From Chloroflexota bacterium (GTDB lineage: Bacteria > Chloroflexota > Anaerolineae > Anaerolineales > DRKV01), in the NCBI GenBank assembly GCA_011051635.1, contig DRKV01000375.1, positions 1-7,266 of the forward strand: a DNA stretch of 7,266 nt, given 5' to 3'. Under the pieces are notes generated by a model. It saw only the letters and a program-made list of their open reading frames with translations. It was not told where the DNA came from and did not search any database. How positions within the stretch are numbered: the first letter of the stretch is position 1; each line of letters begins with the position of its first letter. The position numbers were made by a program, and so were the translations under genes. Positions 1-6,106 of this stretch are shown here, piece by piece.

Positions 1-678
1 AACGAGTCGCGCAAGAGAGTACAGGAATTGCTCAAGAGGGAATATCCGGAGTCCTTCCAGAAATGGCCTGTCATCCCCGAACCACAGATGTTCTTCCAGC
101 CGCGTCGCATCCGCCACCTGACACAGCGGCTGAAATTGGTGGATGGCGATATGTTCTTTTCGCCTATGCAGACGCTTACCATCAGCGTCAACACGGTGGG
201 GGTGATGGGCAAGGGGCTGGCATCCAGAGCAAAATACCAGTTCCCCGATGCGTATGTGGTGTATCAGGATGCCTGCAAGAAGAAGTTGCTTCAACCGGGG
301 AAGCCGTATTTGTATAAACGGGAGACCTCTCTGGACGTGGCGCTGGCCGATGAGCCGTATAACCTCACCAATGCAAACCGGCGCACCTGGTTTTTGTTTT
401 TCCCAACCAAACGGCATTGGAGAGAGGCTTCCCGTCTCGCAGATATTGAGCAGGGTCTCCGGTGGATAACAGAGAATTACAAGCGGGAAGGAATAGAATC
501 CCTGGCCCTGCCGGCCTTAGGGTGTGGGCTGGGTGGGCTGGAATGGGGGGTTGTAGGGCCGATGATGGCACGCTATCTCGGTAAATTGGACGTGGAAGTT
601 CACATCCATCTCCCTTTGGAGCGCTCCATACCGGAGGCGCAACTGCGCAAGGAGTTCCTGCTGGGTACTCCGGACTAG
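1..678 (+). CDS. DarG-type macrodomain protein, 5'-partial (possible DarT-DarG fusion)
   Basis: The reading frame is open from base 1, so the start lies outside the window. The TTG at 28 is probably an internal Leu codon. Counting codons from base 1, a macrodomain runs from about residue 45 to 205. It has NTVGVMGKGLA (64-74), a PTKRHWR segment (135-141) and ALGCGLGGLEW (172-182), which are the hallmarks of the DarG subfamily rather than of generic macrodomains. DarG removes ADP-ribose from thymidines in DNA and so counters the toxin DarT; the DarTG pair acts as a toxin-antitoxin and anti-phage system. The protein ends about 20 residues after the macrodomain, so the C-terminal DarT-binding domain of full-length DarG is absent. 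Residues 1-32 do not belong to a macrodomain. They contain an RKRVQELLKREYPES helix followed by VIPEPQMFF, which resembles the V-x-V-x-P-x-WYF end of DarT. A fusion is therefore plausible but is only inferred. The macrodomain call is firm. Confidence 0.85.
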   Translation, partial: NESRKRVQELLKREYPESFQKWPVIPEPQMFFQPRRIRHLTQRLKLVDGDMFFSPMQTLTISVNTVGVMGKGLASRAKYQFPDAYVVYQDACKKKLLQPGKPYLYKRETSLDVALADEPYNLTNANRRTWFLFFPTKRHWREASRLADIEQGLRWITENYKREGIESLALPALGCGLGGLEWGVVGPMMARYLGKLDVEVHIHLPLERSIPEAQLRKEFLLGTPD

Positions 679-749
679 CGGAGGCAAGCCGCCGAGCGAG
701 ATTCCATGCGCCTCAAGCCAATACAGCACTGAGAACAGGATACGACATT

Positions 750-1358
750 ATGGATTTCATCACTTGTCCCTGGTGCGGGCAACGCAACCCTGCGGATGCC
801 CTGGAATGCCGCTCTTGCGGCGGCCCCTTACCCGTTTCCGGTAGCGACCCCGGCCCCGAACCGCCTCCGCCGCCGCGTCAACTGCCCAAAGGATACAAGA
901 ACCGCGTCTTGTGGAAGAACGCGCCGGGTAACGTGATTGGCCTGGTCTTTGCCGTCATCGGGATAAGCCTGCTCTGCGTCTTCGCCCCCGTTGGTCTGAT
1001 AAGCGGGCTGCTGCCGATGCTCTGCATCGGCGGGGGAATAGGAGTTATCTTCGCCCTCATCGGGGGCGGGCTGCTCTACACGGGGGTCAGGAACGGCCTG
1101 AGGAAAATCCGTCCCTACGAACTCGGGCGCGCCGCGGTAGGTGAGATAACCGAAATCTATCGGGATACCAGCATGGAGGTCAACGGGCGCAACCCGTGGG
1201 CGGTGCGTTACCAGTTCGAGGCGGATGGGCAGTTATACGAAGGGAAGGCCTCTACCTGGAAGTACGCCCCCAATTTGCATAAGTCCGGCGACCGCGTCCA
1301 TGTGCTCTATCTGGCGGAGGACCCGGAGCAAAACGCGCTCTATCCCCCGCTGGGGTAG
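750..1358 (+). CDS. Zinc-ribbon, two-pass membrane protein with DUF3592-like tail
   Basis: This 202-residue protein is of unknown function. A rubredoxin-like zinc ribbon lies at the N-terminus, with CPWCG (Cys6, Cys9) and CRSCG (Cys20, Cys23). A Pro/Gly-rich linker follows (about 29-47). Two hydrophobic segments then form a hairpin (about 61-85 and 88-112) with a Gly-rich turn. The C-terminal part (about 120-202) has the DUF3592-like pattern: G-x-I-x-x-I-Y, then Y-x-F-x-x-x-G-x-x-Y-x-G, then GDRVHVLYLAEDPEQNALYPP. That domain is common in small bacterial membrane proteins and has no assigned activity. The ATG at 750 is preceded by AGGA (737-740) at a normal spacing of 9 nt. The gene is 71 nt downstream of the macrodomain gene on the same strand, so the two could share a transcript. 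Its last 19 nt overlap the end of the convergent acetyltransferase gene. Confidence 0.8.
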   Translation: MDFITCPWCGQRNPADALECRSCGGPLPVSGSDPGPEPPPPPRQLPKGYKNRVLWKNAPGNVIGLVFAVIGISLLCVFAPVGLISGLLPMLCIGGGIGVIFALIGGGLLYTGVRNGLRKIRPYELGRAAVGEITEIYRDTSMEVNGRNPWAVRYQFEADGQLYEGKASTWKYAPNLHKSGDRVHVLYLAEDPEQNALYPPLG

Positions 1359-1981
1359 GCGCGCCCCGGTTTGCCGAGCGCATCCAGAACTTCGATAGGC
1401 AGGTCGGCACAGGGGGAAGCGGGAAACTCTTCCGGGAGCATCGTCCAGAGCATTGCATCGTGCCATCGCCCGTCGTGGCGTTTTGTGCGGGCGCGCAGGG
1501 TAGCCTCGTGGGTGAAGCCCAATTTGCGGGCCACCGCTGCGCTGGCGTGGTTTTCGGGGTCGCAATGGATTTCCACCCGCGCGGCGCGGTGAAAACGAAA
1601 GGCGACCTGGGTCAGCGCGGCGGCGGCTTCGGTGGCGTAGCCCTCCCCGGCGGCCTCCCGGCGAATCCAGTAGCCGATTTCGCGCACATACGGCTTGCTG
1701 CGGAGGTGCAGCCCTGTCCCGCCCAGGACGGCGCTTTCGTCGCGGGTGAAAATGCCGAAGGTGTAATCCTGGTCCAGGTCGAATTTGCCGCGGCAGGCGC
1801 GCAGATAGGCGACGGTCTCCTCGGGGGAGCGGGGTTCTTCCCAGGCCCAATCCAGCCAGGGGCGGAGGTACGCAATCGTCTCCGGGGTGAGGGCCGCCCG
1901 CAAAAGGGGCGCATCGGCGGGATTCCAGCAGCGCAGGGTCAGGCGGGGGGTGCGGATGAGGTAGGTGTCAACAAGTATCAC
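1340..1981 (-). CDS. GNAT family N-acetyltransferase (RimJ/RimL-like)
   Basis: This 213-residue cytoplasmic enzyme is expected to transfer acetyl from acetyl-CoA to an amine, possibly a protein N-terminus or a small molecule. The substrate cannot be read from the sequence. It opens with the RimJ/RimL signature LIRTPRLTLRCW (8-19). The acetyl-CoA pyrophosphate-binding loop is RREAAGEGYA (107-116), fitting R/Q-x-x-G-x-G/A. Motif B, DPENHASAAVARKLGF (141-156), is also typical. The GTG at 1981 is the first possible start after an in-frame TGA (1985-1987), and the family homology begins only a few residues later. That GTG lies inside a tandem heptamer tract and has no visible Shine-Dalgarno sequence. 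The aminotransferase gene lies upstream on the same strand, 158 nt away, so read-through transcription is possible. The 3' end overlaps the convergent zinc-ribbon gene by 19 nt. The last 25 or so residues, with several prolines, extend past the usual GNAT fold. Confidence 0.85.
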   Translation of the reverse strand: MILVDTYLIRTPRLTLRCWNPADAPLLRAALTPETIAYLRPWLDWAWEEPRSPEETVAYLRACRGKFDLDQDYTFGIFTRDESAVLGGTGLHLRSKPYVREIGYWIRREAAGEGYATEAAAALTQVAFRFHRAARVEIHCDPENHASAAVARKLGFTHEATLRARTKRHDGRWHDAMLWTMLPEEFPASPCADLPIEVLDALGKPGRAYPSGG

Positions 1982-2145
1982 GTATCAAGTGTCAGGTATC
2001 ACGTGCCAGGTGTCAGGTATCAGGTGTTAGCGGTCAGGTATCAGCGGTCAGTGGTCAGTGGTCAACCGTCCGTCGTCCGTGGTCTGTGGTCTGTCGTCCG
2101 CGGTCTGTCGTCTATCGTCCACCGTCCATCGTCCACCGTCTACCG
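1971..2145. repeat. Tandem degenerate heptamer tract 1 (25 units)
   Basis: Read on the plus strand from 1971, the sequence divides into 25 seven-base units with no insertion or deletion. Nearly all units begin with T followed by C or T and end in G or A, for example TCAGGTA, TCAGTGG, TCCACCG and TCTGTCG. The unit type changes gradually. TCACGTA/TCAGGTG forms lie at the left, TCAGTGG in the centre and TCCACCG/TCTATCG at the right. The tract fills the junction between the aminotransferase stop codon (2140-2142, inside the last unit) and the acetyltransferase start codon (1979-1981, inside the second unit). No unique spacers are present, so it is not a CRISPR array. Confidence 0.9.
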
Positions 2146-3474
2146 TCCCCTCCCCACCGCCTCATCCGCAATCTCCAGTGCCTCGTCCAGGATGGCGAAG
2201 CCTTCGGCGAGTTGTTCTTCGGTGATGATGAGCGGGGGGATGATGAGGAGGGTATGCCAGTGGGTGTAGAGAAACAGGCCGTGGTCGCGGCAGTATTGAC
2301 GCACGGCGCGCATCGTGGCGTTGGTGGTGTTCCACGGGGAGAGCGGCTGGCGCGTCCGGCGGTCTTTGACCAGTTCGAGGATGCCGAACAGCCCGATGGA
2401 GCGCACCTCGCCGACGGAGGGATGCTTTTCCGCCAGGTCCTTCAGCAGGCGGTGGAGCACCGGCCCCATCGCCGCGGCGTGCTCGATGACGCCCTCCTCC
2501 TGCATGGCCTGGATGTTGGCAATCGCCGCGGCCAGCGAGACGGGGTGCGCCGTGTAGGTCAGCCCGCCCTGGTAAACGCGCTGATTGAAAGCGGCGGCAA
2601 TCTCCGGTTTCATCGCAACCGCTCCCAGGGGGGCGTAGGCGGAAGTCAAACCTTTGGCCATGGTGATGATGTCGGGGGTCACGTCCCAGTGTTTCACCGC
2701 GAACCATTTGCCGGTGCGCCCGAAACCGCTCATCACTTCATCGCAAATCATCACGATGCCGTACCTGTCACACAGGGCGCGCACCCCTTGCAGGTAGCCC
2801 TCCGGCGGGATGATGACCCCGTTGGTGCCGGTCACGGTTTCCAGCAGGATGGCGGCTATCGTCTCCGGCCCCTCGTAGGTGATGATTTCCTCCAGGTGGT
2901 TGAGGTAATCCTGGGTGAATTCGGCCTCCGGGATGTCGGGGTTGGCGCGGTGGAAGGTGGAGCGGTAGCGGTAGGGGCCGAGGAAATGTACCACGCCGGG
3001 CATGGTGAGCGGCTCCCACATGTGCCGCCGCGGGTCGCCGGTGAGCGCCATCGCCCCCGCGGTCGCCCCGTGGTAGGAGCGGTAACGGGTCAGGATTTTG
3101 TGCCTGCCGGTGTAACCGCGCGCCAGTTTGATGGCGTTTTCGTTGGCGTCCGCGCCCCCCAGAGTGAAGAGCACCTTGGAGAGCGCCCCGCCGGGGGTCA
3201 GGGCGGCAATCATCTCGGCGGCCCGGGCACGGATGCGGGTCAACATGCCGGGGGCGGCGTAGGGCAGCGTATCCAGTTGGGCTTTGATGGCCTCGATGAC
3301 GCGCCGGTTGCCGTGCCCGATATTGACGCACATCGTCATGGAATTGAAATCCAGGTAACGCTTGCCGTCCGCATCCCAGAAGTACACGCCCTCGGCGCGT
3401 TCCACGGGGATGGGATTTACTTTTGCCTGAGCAGACCAGGTCCAGAAGACGTGTTCGGAGTTGAAGGTGGGCAT
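2140..3474 (-). CDS. Class III PLP-dependent aminotransferase (taurine/beta-alanine:pyruvate type)
   Basis: This 444-residue fold-type I transaminase moves an amino group from an omega-amine or amino acid to a keto acid such as pyruvate, using pyridoxal phosphate. Features are in the expected order. VYFWDADGKRYLDF lies at 30-43. FTLGGADANENAIKLAR (103-119) forms part of the cofactor-phosphate pocket. The YHG motif is at 134-136. ICDEVMSGFGRTGKWF (243-258) carries Asp245, which pairs with the PLP ring nitrogen. The Schiff-base lysine is Lys274 in TMAKGLTS. GGADANENAIKLAR and the SPWN segment near 379-382 point to the taurine:pyruvate-like subfamily, but the substrate is not settled. The ATG at 3474 is chosen because MPTFNSEHVFWTWSAQ matches a family N-terminus. 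The open frame extends to 3561, but those 29 codons come from tandem repeats. No Shine-Dalgarno sequence is evident. The stop codon lies within a repeat unit. The gene is divergent from the molybdenum hydroxylase gene, which hints at a shared catabolic pathway. Confidence 0.9.
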   Translation of the reverse strand: MPTFNSEHVFWTWSAQAKVNPIPVERAEGVYFWDADGKRYLDFNSMTMCVNIGHGNRRVIEAIKAQLDTLPYAAPGMLTRIRARAAEMIAALTPGGALSKVLFTLGGADANENAIKLARGYTGRHKILTRYRSYHGATAGAMALTGDPRRHMWEPLTMPGVVHFLGPYRYRSTFHRANPDIPEAEFTQDYLNHLEEIITYEGPETIAAILLETVTGTNGVIIPPEGYLQGVRALCDRYGIVMICDEVMSGFGRTGKWFAVKHWDVTPDIITMAKGLTSAYAPLGAVAMKPEIAAAFNQRVYQGGLTYTAHPVSLAAAIANIQAMQEEGVIEHAAAMGPVLHRLLKDLAEKHPSVGEVRSIGLFGILELVKDRRTRQPLSPWNTTNATMRAVRQYCRDHGLFLYTHWHTLLIIPPLIITEEQLAEGFAILDEALEIADEAVGRGR

Positions 3475-3481
3475 GGGTGGG

Positions 3482-3513
3482 GGGTGATTGGGTGAGTGGG
3501 TGAATGGGTGATT
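3482..3513. repeat. Octamer array, 4 units
   Basis: Four units of GGGTGA followed by TT, GT, AT and TT lie at 3482, 3490, 3498 and 3506. The period is eight, unlike the seven-base period that begins a few bases to the right. On the minus strand this array directly precedes the aminotransferase start codon. Confidence 0.85.
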
Positions 3514-3517
3514 GGGT

Positions 3518-3622
3518 ACGAGGTACAGGGTACAGGGTACAAGGTGCGTCGCACCCCGCACGCCGCACCCCGCACGTGATACGTGACACGTGACACGTGA
3601 TACGTGGTACGTGACACGCCAA
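3518..3622. repeat. Tandem degenerate heptamer tract 2 (15 units)
   Basis: Fifteen seven-base units lie in unbroken register and fall in three blocks. The first is ACAGGGT-like (3518-3545). The second is ACCCCGC-like (3546-3573). The third is ACGTGAT/ACGTGAC (3574-3615), with a decayed last unit. The third block contains repeated CACGTG and ACGT palindromes and resembles the left end of tract 1 read on the minus strand. If the minus-strand candidate promoter is real, this tract lies in the aminotransferase mRNA leader. Confidence 0.88.
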
Positions 3623-3650
3623 TCCTATCACAAAACCCCTCAGATGGCAT
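3622..3650 (-). promoter_or_regulatory. Candidate sigma-70 promoter for the aminotransferase gene
   Basis: On the minus strand, ATGCCA (3650-3645) is followed by a 17-nt spacer and TAGGAT (3627-3622). A TG one base upstream of the -10 box (3630-3629) gives an extended -10 motif. Each hexamer matches the consensus at four of six positions. It lies in the only unique DNA of the intergenic region, about 148 nt from the start codon. Support is by pattern only. Confidence 0.35.
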
Positions 3651-3651
3651 A

Positions 3652-3680
3652 TTGACGCCCGCTCCGAGGGCTGATAAGAT
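3652..3680 (+). promoter_or_regulatory. Candidate sigma-70 promoter for the molybdenum hydroxylase gene
   Basis: TTGACG (3652-3657, five of six consensus bases) is followed by a 17-nt spacer and TAAGAT (3675-3680, four of six). TG at 3672-3673 adds an extended -10 element. The predicted start point is near 3687, which gives a leader of about 100 nt made almost wholly of heptamers. The -35 box is one base away from that of the opposing candidate, so the two promoters would be back to back. Confidence 0.5.
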
Positions 3681-3695
3681 TTTGGCTGGAGAGCC

Positions 3696-3782
3696 ATTCC
3701 GCATTCCGCATTCCGCATTCATCATTCATCATTCATCCATCATTCACCATTCTGTATTCTGCATTTCCATTCCGCATTTGGA
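3696..3782. repeat. Tandem degenerate heptamer tract 3 (ATTCNNC type)
   Basis: There are twelve ATT-initial units. Three are ATTCCGC (3696-3716) and three are ATTCATC (3717-3737). After a 4-nt CATC insertion come ATTCACC, ATTCTGT and ATTCTGC. A six-base unit (3763-3768) and ATTCCGC follow. The last unit is ATTTGGA (3776-3782), which runs into the ribosome-binding site of the next gene. This tract has lower GC than tracts 1, 2 and 4, and its two slippage points make it less regular. Confidence 0.88.
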
Positions 3783-3783
3783 G
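3780..3783 (+). promoter_or_regulatory. Ribosome-binding site of the molybdenum hydroxylase gene
   Basis: GGAG lies 6 nt before the ATG at 3790. It selects this ATG over earlier in-frame codons at 3604 and later, which translate only repeat DNA. The site overlaps the final heptamer unit of tract 3. Confidence 0.7.
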
Positions 3784-3789
3784 CATCCC

Positions 3790-6009
3790 ATGTCCACACA
3801 AGTTGTAGGTCAATCCGTCCGGCGCGTTGATGCCGTCGCTAAAGTAACCGGCGAAGCCCGCTATCCCGGCGACATCAACATGCCCAACCAGGCGTACATG
3901 AAAATCCTGTTTGCCCGCCGCCCTCACGCCCGTATCGTGCGGCTGGATACCGCCGCGGCGGAGGCTCTGCCCGGCGTGCTGGCCGTCTTTACCGCGAAGG
4001 ATGTGCCCGTCAACGAATACGGCCTCATCATGCCCGACCAGCCCGTGCTGTGCGGCCCCGGCTCCTCCAAGCCCTACGCCGACCGGGTGCGTTTCATCGG
4101 CGACCAGGTAGCGGTGGTCGTGGCCGAGACGGAGGAAATCGCCGCCCAGGCCCGCGCCCTCATTGAGGTGGAGTACGAAGACTTGCCCGTAGTGGAGGAT
4201 GTGGAAGCCGCCGTGCAGGAGGACGCGCCCTTGCTCCACCCCGACCGCGGCAGTAACGTCTTCCAGCACTACCGCATCCGCAAAGGGGATGTGGAGGCCG
4301 CTTTCGCCCAGGCGGATGTCGTCGTGGAGGGCGAGTACCGCACTCCGGCGCAGGAACACGCCTTCTTGCAGCCCGAAGCGGGGTTGGGATACATCGACGA
4401 AGAAGGCCGCGTCACCGTGGTCGTGGGCGGCCAGTGGACGCACGAAGACCGCGAGCAAATTGCCCATGCCCTCGACCTGCCCGAAGAGCAGGTGCGCGTC
4501 ATCTACCCCGCTATCGGCGGGGCTTTTGGCGGGCGCGAGGATATGTCGGTGCAGATTGTCCTGGCGCTGGCCGCCTGGCGGCTGCACCAACGCGGCATCA
4601 ACCGCCCCGTGAAAATCGTATGGAGCCGTGAAGAGTCCATCATCGGGCATCACAAACGGCACCCCTATCTCATTCGCGCCAAGTGGGGCGCGACCCGCGA
4701 GGGCAAAATCGTGGCCGCCCGGGTCGAAATTCTGGCCGACGGCGGGGCGTATGCCTACACTTCCACCAAAGTGCTGGGGAACGCCACCCTGATGTGTACC
4801 GGCCCCTACGAAATCCCCAGCGTCAGCGTGGACGCGTATGCCATCTACACCAATCACATCCCTGGGGGGGCCTTTCGCGGCTTCGGCGGCCCGCAGGGGC
4901 TTTTTGCCGCCGAGCAGCAGGTCAACAAACTGGCCGAAGCCCTGGGGATGGACGCGGTCGAAATTCGGATGCGGAACGTCCTGCGGGAAGGCTCTCTCCT
5001 TTCGGTGGGCACGCCCCTCCCCAAGGGAGTCAGCATGTCGCAGGTCATCGAGAAATGCGCGCTTGCTGCGGGGTGGGAGAAAACTCCCGAAGGCTGGCGC
5101 GCTCCCCGGCGCTCCACCACTGAGGGGCACATCCGGCGCGGCCTGGGATTCGCCTGCGGCTTCAAGAACGTGGGTTTCTCCTTCGGCGCGCCGGAGCAGT
5201 GCCAGGCGACAGTTGAATTGCACGGCGACACAGAAATCGAAAAGGTGGTGGTATACCACGCCGCCGCCGAAGTCGGGCAGGGGACGCACACCGCCATCGC
5301 CCAGTTCGCCGCCGAAGCCGCCGGGGTGCCTTTCGAGAAGGTGCAACTGGTGGTCTCCGATACCGCTGTGACCGGTAATTCCGGGAGCGTTTCGGCCTCC
5401 CGAATGACCTTCATGGCTGGTAACGCCGTCAAGGGCGCTGTGGCTGCCGCGCTGGAGAAGTGGCGCGCCGAAGAACGTCCGGCGCGGGCCTCCTACCAGT
5501 ACCGCCCGCCGGCTACCACCCCCTACGACCCTGAGACGGGGCACTCGAAGCCAAATTTTGCCTATGGGTATGTGGCCGAGGCGGTCTGGGCGGAGGTGGA
5601 TACCGAAACCGGGCAGGTGCATCTCCGCAAGGTGATTGCCGCCGATGATGTCGGCAAGGCGGTCAATCCCCAGCAGGTGGAGGGACAAATCGAAGGCGCT
5701 GTCGTCCAGGCTGCCGGATACGCCATTTTGGAGAATTTCCAGCAGCAGGGCGGCTATGTGCAGAGCGACCAACTTTCCACCTACCTCATCCCCGGTATTC
5801 TGGATGTGCCTGACGAGGTCGAATCGCTCATTCTGGAATACCCCGACCCGATTGGCCCCTACGGGGCGCGCGGCATGGGCGAGATGCCCTTCCTGCCCCT
5901 GGCCCCCGCCGTGACGGATGCCGTCCATCAGGCCCTCGGCGTGTGGTTCGATGAATTCCCCCTCACTCCCGAGCGCGTCCTTCGCGGCCTGGGGAAGATT
6001 GGGGGATGA
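3790..6009 (+). CDS. Xanthine dehydrogenase/aldehyde oxidase family molybdopterin-binding subunit
   Basis: This 739-residue large subunit of a molybdenum hydroxylase carries out water-derived hydroxylation of a heterocycle or aldehyde at a Mo-pterin-cytosine dinucleotide site. The a/b hammerhead domain covers about 15-130 (VGQSVRRVDAVAKVTGEARYPGD near its start). The Mo-cofactor domains cover about 155-725. Cofactor motifs are GGAFGGRED (243-251), PGGAFRGFGGPQG (358-370), AAEVGQGTHTAIAQ (491-504) and GMGEM (695-699). Glu698 is the expected catalytic base. Length is normal for a stand-alone Mo subunit, with no fused FeS or FAD domain. Those partner subunits are not in the window and would have to be encoded elsewhere or downstream. 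The YqeB and YqeC genes that follow on the same strand suggest the selenium-dependent subgroup. The substrate (purine, nicotinate or other) cannot be fixed. The gene is divergent from a class III aminotransferase. The start is set by GGAG at 3780-3783. Confidence 0.92.
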   Translation: MSTQVVGQSVRRVDAVAKVTGEARYPGDINMPNQAYMKILFARRPHARIVRLDTAAAEALPGVLAVFTAKDVPVNEYGLIMPDQPVLCGPGSSKPYADRVRFIGDQVAVVVAETEEIAAQARALIEVEYEDLPVVEDVEAAVQEDAPLLHPDRGSNVFQHYRIRKGDVEAAFAQADVVVEGEYRTPAQEHAFLQPEAGLGYIDEEGRVTVVVGGQWTHEDREQIAHALDLPEEQVRVIYPAIGGAFGGREDMSVQIVLALAAWRLHQRGINRPVKIVWSREESIIGHHKRHPYLIRAKWGATREGKIVAARVEILADGGAYAYTSTKVLGNATLMCTGPYEIPSVSVDAYAIYTNHIPGGAFRGFGGPQGLFAAEQQVNKLAEALGMDAVEIRMRNVLREGSLLSVGTPLPKGVSMSQVIEKCALAAGWEKTPEGWRAPRRSTTEGHIRRGLGFACGFKNVGFSFGAPEQCQATVELHGDTEIEKVVVYHAAAEVGQGTHTAIAQFAAEAAGVPFEKVQLVVSDTAVTGNSGSVSASRMTFMAGNAVKGAVAAALEKWRAEERPARASYQYRPPATTPYDPETGHSKPNFAYGYVAEAVWAEVDTETGQVHLRKVIAADDVGKAVNPQQVEGQIEGAVVQAAGYAILENFQQQGGYVQSDQLSTYLIPGILDVPDEVESLILEYPDPIGPYGARGMGEMPFLPLAPAVTDAVHQALGVWFDEFPLTPERVLRGLGKIGG

Positions 6010-6010
6010 T

Positions 6011-6101
6011 GGTGGACGGTGGACGGTAGACCGTGGACGATAGACGATAGACCGCGGATTGTAGCGGTACGGTGTACCCTGTACGTTGTACGCCGTACCG
6101 C
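6011..6101. repeat. Tandem degenerate heptamer tract 4 (13 units)
   Basis: Thirteen units lie in unbroken register, starting one base after the hydroxylase stop codon. The first half is GGTGGAC/GATAGAC-like (6011-6059). The second half is GTACNNN-like (6067-6101), with one GGTAC-GGT-GTACC inverted repeat (6066-6078). The first half matches tract 1 read on the minus strand in both unit sequence and unit order. Confidence 0.88.
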
Positions 6102-6106
6102 TTCCC

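Larger units (their letters stand above)
3475..3789. other. Divergent intergenic region, mostly tandem repeats
   Basis: These 315 nt separate the aminotransferase gene (minus strand) from the molybdenum hydroxylase gene (plus strand). From left to right they hold an octamer array, a heptamer array, a non-repetitive island at about 3623-3695, and a second heptamer array of different sequence. The island carries two back-to-back candidate promoters. The right end has a Shine-Dalgarno site. Open frames crossing the region in both directions are repeat translation, not genes. Confidence 0.85.

Noticed and set aside
681..697. GC-rich inverted sequence after the macrodomain stop as a terminator
   Set aside because: The stem is only about four base pairs and no T-run follows, so it does not qualify as an intrinsic terminator.
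1971..2145. CRISPR array
   Set aside because: The units are 7 nt, contiguous and degenerate; there are no spacers of 30-40 nt and no cas genes in view.
1460..2269. A 269-codon plus-strand open frame across the acetyltransferase gene and tract 1
   Set aside because: The second half translates tandem repeats and the first half is antisense to a clear GNAT enzyme.
2086..3495. A 469-codon plus-strand open frame opposite the aminotransferase gene
   Set aside because: It has low-complexity Gly/His/Arg-rich translation without family motifs, and it begins in heptamer repeats. The minus-strand aminotransferase has all catalytic motifs.
3684..3695. GGCT-GGAG-AGCC hairpin near the predicted hydroxylase transcription start
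   Set aside because: A four-base-pair stem is expected by chance in DNA of this composition; nothing else supports a function.
6024..6037. ACGGT-AG-ACCGT inverted repeat after the hydroxylase stop as a terminator
   Set aside because: The stem is short with a two-base loop and no T-run. It arises from two adjacent heptamer variants and is better described as part of the repeat tract.
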